A DNA stretch of 64,000 nucleotides from Cyprinodon diabolis (GCA_030533445.1 CM060062.1:7172456-7236455), one strand, 5' to 3'; counted from the first letter of the stretch, positions 48,777-61,338 are shown. Made by a program: numbers and translations. The notes: generated by a model not told the origin, from the sequence alone.

Positions 48777-49741
48777 ATGGATGTTATGAGATGAGCCGAG
48801 GCTTCGGGGTGTGTGTCGAGTAATGGAGGGGGCGTTTCCCCGAAGCGTGTTGTAGTCAAGACCCCACTACTCAGTTGGTGTGGTCTTGACTACAATGAGG
48901 ACTACCAAGACCAAAAGCTGTCATGGTAGGTGTGGTCTTGACTAAAACACTACAACCCCCTATCACTGAACTTAATTCAGTTAGGTTTATTTGCATTGAA
49001 CTAGCTTACAACACGTTAAGATGACATCTCTAGTCAGTTTTTTATGTGTAAAATGTCTAAGAAGAGAAAAATAATTGAAGGTACACTGTTTTTCAGCCAT
49101 TTTAGTGAAATAAGCTCAAGCAGACACTGAGTGTGTTTATTTAAATTGGGAAATGATGAGCTAATGAAAGGTGGTAGTCATTTTTATTCAAATATAATAG
49201 TTTTTCCACAGTTTTTGGTTTTAATCAGGTTGGAAGTTACTGTATGTGTTCAACCAATCTTTTGGCTAAACCAAACAATCTAATTTGGCAGTGGTTTTAC
49301 CCAATCTATATCTGTACAAGGGCAAACCAATACAACTTAGTCAAATTATCCAAAATACTTGTTAAGTATTATTGCAACTTTCAAAAGGCTAAGGTGGGTC
49401 TTGAACCTAGATCCTCAGGATTGGAAGTCCATACCTTACAACCGACTCAAATGGCAATGGTAACTGTATACCAGAAAGCAATACTATATAAGACTAATTT
49501 TATAAGTATAACCAGTGGCTTGCTCACATTTTGATTACTGCATTGTTTAATCTGACAAAAAAGGTTTAAACCAACTAGAATGCCTGTCAAAGTTCTTGCG
49601 TGGTCTAAATCACTTCCTGGTATCCCTCCTGGTATTACGGTATAAAGACTTCGGATGTTATCAAATTGGCCCCTCCCCCAAATGAATCCCGCCTCGACAC
49701 GAACTTCGGGGCTCATCTTATAACATCATCTCATAACATCA
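48777..49741. mobile_element. Non-autonomous DNA transposon, about 965 bp
   Basis: The left end, GATGTTATGAGATGAGCC and then CTTCGGGG..GTGTCGAG, is mirrored at the right end (inverted GATGTTAT.AGATGAGCCCCG, TTCGTGTCGAG). The right terminus carries an extra tandem copy of the GATGTTATGAGAT unit. CTAGT lies on both sides (48772-48776, 49742-49746) and may be a 5-bp target-site duplication, though CTAG is palindromic and the element ends are then unequal by two bases. No transposase frame exists. Inside are three copies of a GGTCTTGACTA motif, two of them forming a hairpin, and a tRNA-like stretch. Confidence 0.68.
49376..49445 (-). repeat. tRNA-like sequence, degenerate
   Basis: On the minus strand, TTGAGTCGGTTGTAAGG precedes GGACTTCCAATCC and a B-box-like GGTTCAAGACC (49397-49407). 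The anticodon stem pairs poorly and no acceptor stem closes, so this is not a working tRNA gene. It is either a pseudogene or a SINE head inside the surrounding transposon. Confidence 0.3.
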
Positions 49742-49885
49742 CTAGTTATTATACTCTATATACTATTTTCATATCTAACTCCTTCTTTGAGTTCCAAACA
49801 ATAAAACATTTAAAGTAAAGTTTATCAAACTTCATCATTAAAGGGGGAAAAGCAGAGCTGTTGCATATTTTAGATTAGCAGGGAT

Positions 49886-51070
49886 GATTCAGTTCAATGC
49901 AATTTATTTATATAGTGCCAGTCCACAACACATATAATTTCAAGGCACTTTATAGAAACAATAGAGTCAGCATGGTTAGGAAAACCAGTTGAACACATCC
50001 AGTCATCGACTTGCAAGACATGCTCCTCCTGAATGAGTCTGCAGCAACGACCTTTGCTTGTATCTTGTTGTTTACTCTTCAGCAATCCCTCTCACAAAGC
50101 TTGCTTGACAGTGGACAGGAAAACTCCCTTTTTTCACAGAAGAAACCTCCAGCAGAACCAGGTCAGTGTGAGCGGCCATCTGCTGAGGCTAACTAGTGTT
50201 CAAGTAGATAGAAACTGATTGAGTAGATTGATACAAAAAGAAACAGAGGTACAAACTGTTAGCTAGCTCCATAGGTGGCCCTGTCCAGGAAATACAGAGC
50301 CAGGCAGACAAGCTCCGAACAAATTATGCTATGGAGCCAAGCTCCAGCATCTAATAACAGGTGTTAATGACAGCCTCACAGCTGAAATTTCAATCCATGA
50401 TGGAGTCACAGACGAATAGGAACAGACCAGATTAAGCTACTATGACAGGAAAAAGCAGAAAGAACATAAAGTGCTTGACAAATATTGTAGAATGAGAGAA
50501 TAGTGATAGGATGAAGACGCATAAGGAAAAGTGGTCCCTATGTGATCCTGCAGCCCAAACATATAGCAGCACAAACAAAGAAAATGGCTCAGGATAACTA
50601 CTTATGATGGAATATAAGAAAAGTAGAGCCACAATTGGGCCAAGGTGGAGCCTACCTTTACCTACCTCTCTACTCGCTCAGCAACTAATTAAACCTCTCC
50701 CTGTTTTTAACTATAAGCTTTATGAAAAAGTAAACTAGAAAGGGTGTGTGCCTCACAGACTAGAACTGGTAGTTGATTCCACAGGAGAGGAGTCTTTTGA
50801 GTTTACTAGTGGTACCTAGACTTTTGAAAGTCTATAGCACCACTAGTAAACTTCCAGATTGAGAACGAAGGGCTCTGTTAGAAATATAAGGAATGATCAG
50901 CTCCCTGATATAAGACAGAGTTTGGCCATTTAAAGCTTTACATGTGAGAAGGATAATTTTAAAATCTATTCTGGATTTAACAACAACCCACTGAGGACAA
51001 ACTGGAATGGGAGAATTGTGATCTCTTTTCAATTTTCATCAGAACTCTGGCTGCAGCATTTTGGATCAGC
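49886..51070 (-). mobile_element. L2-type LINE, long 3' portion
   Basis: The largest reverse-oriented L2 copy. On the minus strand, from 51070, the text gives IQNAAARVLMKIEKR, then a frame at 50832-51032 with SRIDFKIILLTCKALNG and SYIRELI..Y.SNRALRS.. SLLVVL, the L2 RT C-terminus. This is followed by the inner 3' UTR (50440-50790, shared with 18780-19150) and the standard terminal tail (49890-50200). A snap-back hairpin sits at 50801-50851 where the RT C-terminus should continue. Confidence 0.82.
50801..50851. repeat. Hairpin within the L2 copy
   Basis: GTTTACTAGTGGT (50801-50813) is inverted as ACCACTAGTAAAC (50839-50851), and the interior adds a second pairing of TAGACTTT with AAAGTCTA. 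The equivalent site in the 10215-11197 copy has GTTTACTAGTGGC only once, so the palindrome arose in this copy. Confidence 0.8.
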
Positions 51071-52163
51071 TGATGCTAAATGAAGATCATACTAAAACTT
51101 TAAGATGATCCAGCAGCTTTATTATTTCATAAAGCTTTTTGTATATCTATTATCATAAAAATTCAAACCAAGATTACAACAACTGCTTTAGGGATGTGAA
51201 ATTTTTCTATCCTGATAATTTTCCAACCTGTACATATGTTCTCTTTCGACCTTTTTCTTCTTCTCTTTTTAATGACAGAAGATTTACTAAATTACCCGTA
51301 GTGAGGTAATTTAGTCATGGTTGCTGAATGGAGTGCTGTGTGCTTTGTACAAACGAAACCATGTCCAAAGCGTGACTCAGCTGTTTTAGAAACAGCTGTC
51401 TGTGCCTGGAGGATTTTAACAAATTATTCACATCTAACCAAAATTATAGCAAGAGCCTGATTGGTGTAGGCTTGTTGTCTATAATCTGAAGGTGTATCCC
51501 AGGAGCTGGTGCAGATAGACTGGATGAATACAAATTTCAGAAAGGATCCTTGCTTTTTCTTTCAAGCAAGTTGTCATGGATTTGCAGCAACCTTAATGAG
51601 GACATTTATACGGGAAATGTACAAATCAGAATTTCTGAGTCTACTACATAGGATCAGAGGTTAACCCACATGGATTCTATCAGTATTCTTTACCCAGAGC
51701 TGGAGACACGACCCTTTTTTCTTGAACAAATGATTTCCAGATGTCCTAAACAATTGGAGAGCACATTTATCAGACAAAACGACTTTGTACCAGTCTTCCA
51801 CCAACCATCTTTGCTGTTTTTTCTTAGAAATGTCCCCCCTTAGCAAAGTGATCTATTTGCCCCGTTTCATAATGCAATATGTCATTACTTCTCACAGGCT
51901 TTACAGGGAAAAAAACAATTTGATATCTTCTTTGACAAAATTCAACCCAGATTTACTGTATTTGCTTTTACCAGTTACGTCTTTTTAACATAATGCTTTC
52001 ACTTATACTCCTACTTGTGACATGTTTTTCTGCTTTATTAACCCTTAATTTAATGCTTTAAATGAGGCTTACACATGGATAATAAATACTTTTATTCCTA
52101 ACCTGTAGTAGTGTTGGAATATCATATATATTCTATACATAATATAAAGTGATCCATTCAAGA
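51071..52163. other. Intergenic, no gene recognised
   Basis: No domain-bearing frame or named repeat recognised. A small inverted repeat, AAATTACC..GTAGTGAGGTAATTT, occurs near 51289-51311. Confidence 0.35.
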
Positions 52164-52260
52164 GGCTAGAGCAGGGCTCTCCAAACCTGGTCCTCAAGAT
52201 CTACTATCCTGGAGGTTTTAGATGTATTCCTTATCAAACAGCTGGATCAAATGAAAGGCT
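52164..52260. repeat. Fragment of a common fish interspersed repeat
   Basis: CAGGGCTCTCCAAACCTGGT then CCTGGAGGTTTTAGATGT and GGATCAAATGAA match the opening of a repeat I recall as widespread in teleosts, probably hAT-derived. No right end or target-site duplication was found. Confidence 0.35.
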
Positions 52261-54002
52261 TGTTTCCCAAGCCTTTGCCAAACTTCATGTCATGCTGAAG
52301 AAGTAGATTCACTAATGAGACCCATGAGCCAGAGATTTGAACTAGATTTGGTCCATCATGCAAATACCTTTGCATAATTTTTCGAACTGTGGCTCACACA
52401 CCTACCATCTGACAAATTTGATCAAACTCTGCACCATTGGGAATGCCACCTTGTAGCTCGCTTTCAGGTGGAATCCTGGAATACTGGACCTTGTTGGTCG
52501 CAATTAACCCCTCCCTACTCAAATATAGGAGAAAACAAGGCCATACAAAATGAAACAGTTTTGCACAAGCAAATCAATACAATCACTGACAAACAGATTA
52601 TCCTTATGAGGAAAGCAACAGATATATTTCTGCTTTTATCTCTTATCTGCTGTGTATGGCACAGACTTTGATATAGATTGGCACTGTCTGCACACTGACT
52701 TAGATGAAGTCATTGAACTGAATCATTCAGTCTTTCTGGTGTGTCCATCAGGTTTCTTACTGTGGGTGCAATAGTTTGCCTCCATGTACTTGCATAAATT
52801 AAAACTGATATAATCTGTAGTAATAAAGACTTCAGACTCTTGATTCCTAGATCAGTATGAAAATTCTAATTGTTAACCAAAGTAATTCAGGAAACAACTG
52901 GCTCTTCTTGACTGATATAGCTGTCTACTCCCGAGGAGTCAACAGCTGAGGAGTAGACAGGAGGTTTTACATGAAAAGTAAAACAAATTTAAGTGGTTTT
53001 ATATTAAAAAGCCTATTGGCTAATTTTATCTGGACTGAATTACTATCTGGAGTAAATCACAGCACTTAAATCAAAATGAAAGTAGGTCATCCTTTAACTA
53101 AGTGAAAGCAGGTTTATAGTTGTTTTGGTCTCACGTATCACGGACACAATAACATACTTTACAGGTTATACGAGTCATCAACAACTTAGATATTGCTTTT
53201 GAATTCATGGCCAACATGTCAGATATTTCGCTGACATGACTTGAGAGGCAAGTTCCTGTAAAATTGTATTGAGCAATGTTGTATTTTAAGTGCAGGGTAT
53301 TAAATTCTCACTCAAAGCACTTGTCATCTATATCCATTTCATTCAATGTCGTCAAACCTGTACTGATTGTTCCTCCCTTTTGTGAACTCTTTCTACAAGA
53401 GGCTTCCCAGATCGATATATGCGTAAATTTAATTCTATTTGGCATCAATCTGGCTTTTGTCAGGTTAGAAAATATGGCAATTGGTACTCTCACCCTGGTG
53501 GAAGATGTAAGCATAGAGAATTATGTTGTTATAATTGAGCAAAGGAATTAGGATATATATGTCTTCCCCCCAGGAGCCTGACATTCGTGGAATGACAGGG
53601 AACGGTGTAAGGGAGCCAGAGGCAAACAAGGATGATAGAAGAGATGGGGTGAAGGAGGGCTGCAGCTTGATGGAGCAGAATCGCTTTTGGCGGAACAATC
53701 CTAGATCCTGACTGGCCATGGCAGAGGCATGCACAAGTTTGATACACTAGCAGCAGCAAAGCAGCAGAAGGTGATTGGATGAGAAATGAGGCTGAAATAA
53801 GTCTTTCAGTCTGGATTCTCACTTAAAATTCATTTAATAAATTAGATGATTATTTCATATAACAACTACAAATTTAAAAACATTGTATAGTTACCTGCAT
53901 CATTCTTGTTTGTTTGTCTGTGTGTGTATCTGTGTGTGTCTGTGGTAGGACAAGTGAACCAAGCAAATGTTATGTTTAACTGGCAATAAAATTACAGTAA
54001 CT
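52261..54002. other. Intergenic, no gene recognised
   Basis: A pair of overlapping minus-strand frames at 53465-53822 (89 and 97 residues) have no domain. A GT/CTGT tract is near 53906-53943. Nothing else recognised. Confidence 0.35.
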
Positions 54003-54198
54003 AAATTCTATTCAGTTTATTTATATAGCGCCAATGCACAACATGTCATTTCAAGTCACTTTACAGTTCACCAGATAATACAGTCAAATTTGACTGCATC
54101 GACTCATTGACTCGAAAGCAATCCCTAACACTGAGCGTGCTTGCAGCGACAGTGGAGAGGAAAAACTGCCTTAAACAGGAAGAAACATCTAGCAACGC
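54003..54198 (-). mobile_element. L2-type LINE 3' tail
   Basis: Starts with TATTCAGTTTATTTATATAG and contains the CATGTCATTTCAAG, ATCGACTCATTGACTCGAAA and GCGACAGTGGAGAGGAAAAA blocks before breaking off near an AAACAGGAAGAAAC block. Terminal tail only. Confidence 0.82.
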
Positions 54199-54879
54199 TA
54201 TGAATTGTGCTTTTTAAGTAATTTAACAAAAATATCAAACTCTTCGTGATTAAATAGGAGTCACCATTCCACAAAAAAGGAAAGTCTTTCTTCCAGTATT
54301 TTTGTATAAAAAACTGACAGTATCGTATACAATGCACGTGATCTAGAATAATGGTGAAGGCCAATAATATTGCGATAAGCTAAGCTAGCCAGCTATCAGT
54401 CAGCGCTATTGATGGTGAGATGATAGGAGGAGCTTCATTTCAGCCAGTTCTATTCAATGTGGTTGAATTCCTCATTTCTAATTAATTTCAAAAACGTACA
54501 GCCCCAAGAGTGGATGTGATAAAGTTTATAGAATCAAAGTTTAAAAGAGTCCATGTTTAGTCTTATTCTTTTGAGTTTGATTAGTTTTGATTCGGTGTTG
54601 TGCTATTTGTGATTGATTTGCTCAAACTGTGCATACAATCCCACTATCCACAGCCTGTACGGGTCCACGGCCAGGAAAAATACAACCAGTCAGTCACCTC
54701 TGTTGAACTTACACATTCTGGTCATTGCCTATTTTAATCTTTTAACCTTCGGTCAGTGCAGCCGAAACCTATCGGCCAAAATGAGCAAACTGACGAACAG
54801 CATGAAAACATCAGTCTTGATAGTCAGCTATCAAAAGAGAAAAAAAAAATTAGTCATATGGTGACGCACTGTATATACA
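54199..54879. other. Intergenic, no gene recognised
   Basis: An 83-residue frame at 54613-54864 has no domain. No named repeat recognised. Confidence 0.35.
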
Positions 54880-54996
54880 GGATATATCCCATGCACCTTT
54901 TTTTCTTCCTTTGGCACATTCTTATTCTTTAACTATTTGAGCTGATTTGACGAGTTTATTGTGAGATCAATAAAGTCAAACAATCAATCAATCAAT
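54880..54996 (+). mobile_element. Possible LINE 3' tail with (AATC)n end
   Basis: GAGATCAATAAAGTCAAACA followed by four AATC units resembles the 3' terminus of a fish non-LTR retrotransposon. No coding sequence is attached, so the family is unknown. Confidence 0.35.
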
Positions 54997-57900
54997 AATC
55001 TGCTGCTTTCTATTTTCTTAAAAAGACATTTTGCACATACTGCTCCTTTCACTTCTTTATCCCTACAACAATTTTCTAAGGTACTCTCGCTTGTCTTTAG
55101 TCTACTTACAATGTGAGCTATGGAAACCTGATGGTGAATTTCCTTTTTTGTACACATAAACTTGGCCAATAAAAATGATTCGGATTCTTATCACCACCAG
55201 TAAGGGCTGGAACATAGACAGACTAGTAAATCAAGAACTTTTTGTTTTTTGCTAACCTCCCTGTTATATTTGCAGACCTTTTAAAGGTCAAGGCCATTGT
55301 GTGCAATTTAGGTAGCAAAGGTAAAAAGCTACAAGATTCCCATTTGCTGTGTTGTGTCACACTGTGATGCAATGCAACACCTTTTCCAGATGTTTGAAAT
55401 GCCATAACGAACTAGCTTTAAAGAGAAATTAACAACCAAAAAGTGAAAGAATACATTTTAGTTACATTTACTTCCTTTTCCATCCATTTCAAGAGTTAAG
55501 TTATTTCAAAGTTCATTTATCTGCAAATGTGTTTAGATCATTGCAGAAATTGTCACATTACAGACATTTCTTTTGAAAACGATAAGAATGAGCAAATTTT
55601 AAATTTTTACTCTGACATAACCTTCTCAACACACTCTGCAGAAGGTACAATAAAATATCTTCCTCAATATAAAATAAAGACTAGCTAACAGGGATTTGAG
55701 GTTTTTAATGAAATACTTTTCCTCTAAATGGAACACAGTCGAAGAGTGATTGACATGGGTGTGGTTTACAATTTTAAAGATCATTCAAGAGTGATTCAGT
55801 ATAGCATGCTAAGTCTGCTGTGCAGAAAAGATTCAGTTGTACCATTCCCCTCCCTGCAGCTTTCTTAACTTGGATATCATATAATAAACGCTTTGTCAAT
55901 CTAATCTGTATGAAAATGTGTATTCAGGATAATTAGAATTATAAATGTTTGATAAAAACACCAGAAAGAGAAAAGATTTTTGAGCAGGTTTTACAATCAG
56001 ACCTCAGGGTATTCTTTTGATAGCTATAGGTAAACATCTTCAAGCATTATAGGAATATATTGATGAACAGTAATTGTAAAGGTTGCTTCCTTTTCATACT
56101 GGTGCAGACTTTCATGCTCATCAGTAGCATATTTTGACTTAATCATTCTTATCATTTACTTTTTGCAGACCCACAATCTTTTGATGATAACATCTGGCAC
56201 AACTTTTGTTTTTAGAGAAACTCTGCAATCAAATTATTTTTGCCACAGGTCCATCATAAAGGCAGCTGAATGCTGTAATATTCTTTCTTGAGATGACTGA
56301 CACCTTCATAAAGGATGATAAGTGAAGCCAAAAAAAGCTTGCACTTCAAAGTCAGAGTAAGTGAACAGGGGTTTGGTATGCCAAGGTGTTAGCTGCCAAT
56401 AACATTCATTACCCTAAGGCAGCATGCCAAGCCCTCAATTCATCATGTAGACAACTCCCTCTCCTGCTTTTATCTCTCCAACTTGTTTAATATCATTTTT
56501 GACATAAAAAAACAAACAATGAAAGGCAATGTTTATTTTGCTCAGGAAGAAAGAGAAAACTGGTAAAGTTATGACCCTGTGTGTAAATAATGGTAACTTT
56601 TTTTTCGTGAGAGCATCTGTCTAAGTCTCTTGGCTTCTCCATTCTTTACGCCTTCTTTTCTATTCTTGTCAACCTTAACATATATTTCACGTTGTGGGCG
56701 TCCACTGGGTCTGATGACATAAACAGAGTAAGAAGACAGATCCCATTATTTGCATCATTCTCACTTTTTTTCCTCTCTCACCAATTTGTTCTGCTTTATC
56801 AAAATCACATCTTGGAGCTCTCTAAGAGTTCGCAGGCACATTGCCAAAAGGCCAAGAACTCCAGAAGTCAGTGCTGGGATATGAACTCAAGACCTAGCTT
56901 AGACTTTAAAAGCATTGTTTAATGTAGAGTTGTCACTAGCCTGTTGCACAGTAACTATATGATCAGACAACTTCCACCTAGTTATTTATTAACTGCCCTC
57001 TTGCAGTGATCTTGCAGAGCAGATATAAGCTAATGAATCATTGGCCACGCTGGGTGCATTTTATAACTTTATCCAGTCTGCAAGATCATGCAGTATGTTT
57101 AATCATACTTTGCACAAGTATTTATTCCTTTCCTCATAAACAAAAACAAACTTTATTGGGATTTTAGGGGTTTTCCGTAAAGAGAGTAGTGCATAGTTAT
57201 AAATTATGAAATTGTGTTGAAGGAATTGGGCTTGCAGCATTTTTTGTTTTTGTTTTTCTTCCAGATGTTTTCTGTTGGCCTTAGATAGATTTATGAAATT
57301 CCACTACCAAAAGCTGTATACTGCTTATTATATTAGTTTTCAAACTGGTTCCCATTAAGAAAATAAACAATTAACAAAAAATAAAAAAAATCTATAAAAT
57401 GTTGAGATGTACAATATGCGGAGATTCCCCATCTTGATGTGTCATGGTCTTTTAATCAAAAAATCATGACGCCAAGACAGATGAGGTTCCAAGTTGATGT
57501 TTCTGCAGTTTCTTGATAATGATGAATAGAGTCAAATGACAAATTTCAATCAAGAAACATTTCCTAATATTTGCTTGGACTTCATATGGTTGAGAGCGTT
57601 GTGAAGCACAATGACAATTGCTGTGGACCTGTTGGACCTGTAGGCATTGTGGTGTTGGTGAAAGTTGAGTAGGACTCTGGCCTTGACCTTCTTTAACGCT
57701 GTCTCTTTTTAGCCTCAAAGCTCAACTCAAACATCTACAAGTTATTGTGAAAATTTGGTAATTTATTTAGATTTGCTTCAAATCCATAAAAAATGTTTAT
57801 TTATTTATTATTTTTCATTGATTTGAGCAAGTAAGACAATTTTCCAGTGGAACACAGTGATTTAGATTTTAAAGATAACTTTAAAAAAATTAAAAAACTT

Positions 57901-59594
57901 CATTATCTTAGTTTAATGGCAACTTCCTTAACTGCTCAAATGAGGGCAAATCATCTTATCTTAAGAGAGTTTTGACCTTTTTTCAGTTATTGCAGTGTAG
58001 GGTTTAAGATATATAAGATATATAATATACCTGACATGCTGAAGGGTCAATGAATGCCAGCTTTTAAAACATGTATGTTTTAGACAAATTGTTGTATCTG
58101 ATAACAGAAGAAACAAATAAAGACTTTATCAAACCATCTAAAGGTTAATTAACACAAAGGTAACTAAAATGTTGAACAGACAAAATGAAACAAAGGTATA
58201 TGACAGAAATGATACAGTGATCTGTGCAAAATAGTAAGTTGTATTAATGGACATAACATCTATGTATTAACAGCAAACACAATGCAAACAAAGCACAAAG
58301 AAGGAGTTCTTCTGCACCATGCTTGAGGGTTTTGGCAGATCCCATATGCCACTGCAGGCTGTAGAAGCTGTTGCTGCTCCACAGTCACCTCTGGTTGGTA
58401 ACCTAGTCCTCTAAAAATAGCTGATTTACAAAGGTAAGCATTCTGTGTGTAAAGCAAATGCTAGTTGATTGTCAATTATACTTACAATTATCAATGCTGT
58501 AAGCGCACCAGAAGTCTATGGAGTGAGGCAAAAACTGGTGCTAATGCACCAGTGAGGTAAAGCTTTTACATTTGTCCTGTATACTTACAGTAGTAGCCAT
58601 TCAAAATTACACCACTTTCCTTGATATGCCCTTGGCTGGCGCCCTACAATTCCTTTTTAACCATCAATCTTTGTACTAAACTATTCTTTCTGTCATGATT
58701 TGTCGACATTAAGATCTATTAAGCATCATCTCCTGGACAGACTCTGTAAGTCAGTGAAAGGGTGTAGTCAGAGTAAAACAAAATGCAAGAGGGGGTCATT
58801 CCAGTGGTTGGGAGTTAAAGGGGATTTTGCTGGGAGTCGCAGGAGAGTGGGCTGCCATTCGGCTTGCATTTGACTGGGAAGGGCCATTTTGAACGGCTTC
58901 TACTGTAGCAGGGCCCGGTATTAACATTAATAGGATCTGGGTTATTAGGAACCTTTGACTCGTGATCAGGATGAAGATTGGGATCTTTACTCTGGTGTCT
59001 GCAATTATATTAAAAGGAGAGAAAGCTGTAGGCAAAACTGCTTCACAGAAAAGTTAGAAAGCTGGTTGAAAAGGCTTCCAGGTATGAAATTTTAATGAAT
59101 GATATCAGTTAAAAGAGCAGATTTTTTTAAATGTTGCTATCTGCTCCCCCACACAGAATATGTTACATTTTATCAAAATAAAAAGTAAAATAACATTTCC
59201 TTTCCTTAAAAGTTAGTCACAGGAAAAATCCAGACTGCTGGCATGCAAAAGATATTGGAGGGCATGAAAAACATGAAGTTACAAGGCTGCAGTTGAAAGT
59301 ACAGTCCTTACATCAGGTTCAGAGTCAAACAAAAAATATTTTTCCTAAAAACTGCTTAACAAATGTTCTGAAGCAAATAATTCCTGTTTGATAAAGTTTT
59401 TTTAACTGTACGCTTGTATGTGACAGAGCATTTTTTGCTTTTAGTGTTTTGGGTACCTTCAATGTGTCCTGGTAATAAAGAGTAAAAATAAAAGATAAAT
59501 AATTTAAATAGGTACAAACATTTTTCTGTAATAACTGAATTCATTTTGGTCAGATAAAACATATTACTAATATAATATGCAGGCTTGTAGGCAG
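54997..59594. other. Intergenic, no gene recognised
   Basis: About 4.6 kb of AT-rich DNA with short unrelated open frames on both strands and no named repeat. I see no exon with convincing splice sites. Confidence 0.35.
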
Positions 59595-60245
59595 TGTATT
59601 ATTATTAAAGTTTATTTGATAGGGACAGACACACATTTACATAGACAAACTGAATGAAACAGCAGTCCCATGTTTGCATCATGGTGCAATAGCAACAGCT
59701 AATTCGCAGCACTTGTCCCTAGATGGGCTTTTAAAAATAACTCTAAAAATTGAAGTGAAATCATTTGATATAACACAACATAATATATATATACAAACAG
59801 AGAAGTGTAAAAAAAATTTAAAATGAGTACAGGTCTGTTTTTGACATAACCAGAGTTTTGTTTGATTTTTGAACATACTAAAACTGGTTGCAGACTTTAA
59901 GTGAACAGGAAGTGAGTTCCAAGCTGCAGATCCTCTCACAGACAATCCACTTTGAGCAAAAGTGGTTCTTCGAAAGGGGACCTTACAATTTCCATCCAAA
60001 GCTGCTCTGGTAGATCTGCTATTTCCCTGAAGTCTCTGTATGCACTCGCTTAATGGTATTGGTGCTAGTCCATTTAAACACTTAAAAATCATTTTTAAAA
60101 CGTTATAATTTAGGAAATTTGTAAAATCCAAAATGCCAAATTTGGCCAAAATGTGACAATAATGGAATCTAATTGGCTTATGACATTGATAAACACTGAT
60201 CACAGATGCTGATCCCAATATACTAACAATATTGTTAACAGACAT
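59595..60245 (-). mobile_element. Non-LTR retrotransposon 3' end, different clade
   Basis: The minus-strand frame 59679-60245 encodes 188 residues with NVLKMIFKCLNGLAPIPL, a charged STR.A..G.CKVPFRRTTF block, and GLSVRGSAAWNSLPVHLKSA then FKNQTKLWL. This is the C-terminal region of a LINE RT protein, but the spacing and the PFRRTTF block differ from the L2 copies here. The open frame then runs on into probable 3' UTR. A tail with TTTGATAGGGACAGACACAC lies at 59595-59680. It is 5'-truncated, with no catalytic RT motif left. Confidence 0.7.
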
Positions 60246-60329
60246 ACTATTGACATAAAGAAATCATCGATTAAATAGTGACAAACCAAAAGCTGTATCT
60301 TCTTTTTTGTTATTGCTGTTTACCTACAG

Positions 60330-60450
60330 GCTATGCTGGTGAAGATTCTCAGTCATCCAATCAATTTAAAAACATCAATCCACTGGACTTTGTTTCCAAG
60401 TTGCAGGATGTTTTGCTTCCCATCTAGGAAGCTTTTTCAATTCAAAATGT
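60330..60450. repeat. Decayed copy of a common fish stem-loop repeat
   Basis: GATTCTCAGTCATCCAATCA and then TTTGCTTCCCATCTAGGAAG match a repeat I recall as abundant in teleosts, in which CTTCCCATCTAGGAAG forms a short stem. The source element is not identified. Confidence 0.4.
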
Positions 60451-61280
60451 CAGAAATAGTGTTTTATAGTGTTCAAAGCTTTATGGAGTGGACCAAAATC
60501 AAAGCCTTGTTTTGGCTTAGAAAACATGCAAATTGAACCGGACGAACGGGTCCACCCCTTTGGAATGGGGGGTCGTTTGGGTTCTTTTTTAGCCTGCAAT
60601 ACCCAATACCTGTTTATGTCTCTGAAAGGAGGTTATTAGAGGGAATTGTTGGCCTGGCTGAACAGGTGAGGAGTTCTGTTCCCTGCTTTCAAAAACCTAC
60701 AATGCAGCTATTGAGTTGATTCCTTCCCGCTATCATTGGAACCCCCACCCCCTTACAGGGGAACAGAACACCTCTCCTACTCAGCCTGTTTTGTTTTCTT
60801 GTCTTTTGGTTTGGAGCTGGGAAATGTAATGCAGAGAAGGCACAAAAATTGGCTTTGCCAGATCCTAGTAGCTCCATTGATTTTGGTATCTAAGTTGACA
60901 TGAGCCAGAAGAATAATGTGTGGAATTCAAATGTACCTACACATATCCATCTGGAAAGCCTCCTGTTGAAAAAATTCACAAAAAGGAGGGAGATTCAATG
61001 CAATTCTTCAAGTTGATTGGGTATATGAAGTGGAACACATGGTAGCACATGTCTCCCTCGTCAAGCTTTTACCCAATCAGAGAAGCAGTGGCAGCTGGGA
61101 TGTATCACATTGATGATTTTTTCCCCCCCACAACTGATAACCAATAAATCAAATTCTTAAAAACTCTGGTTGGGGGAAATATGCAAAGATCCTCCTCATT
61201 TACAAGGTAAAATTGCCTCCTTTCAAAAAGAAATAGAGGGTATTTGATCTAAATGACATAATTTCGGATCAAGACTGGTG
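60451..61280. other. Intergenic, no gene recognised
   Basis: No gene or named repeat recognised beyond the decayed repeat at the left edge. Confidence 0.35.
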
Positions 61281-61338
61281 CAGCAGCAGGTTTTGTTATT
61301 CAGACTGGACAGCAGCAGGTTTTGTTATTCAGACTGGA
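61281..61338. repeat. Exact tandem duplication, two 29-bp units
   Basis: The unit beginning CAGCAGCAGGTTTTGTTATT occurs at 61281-61309 and again, identical and abutting, at 61310-61338. Confidence 0.92.

Noticed and set aside
49376..49445. A functional tRNA gene
   Set aside because: The anticodon stem has mismatches and no acceptor stem closes.
60380..60450. Hammerhead ribozyme resemblance on the minus strand of a fish repeat
   Set aside because: The stem resembles hammerhead stem II, but the core residues are not met: the CUGANGA and GAAA positions read TTGAAAA and AAAA, and an extra base separates the core from the stem.
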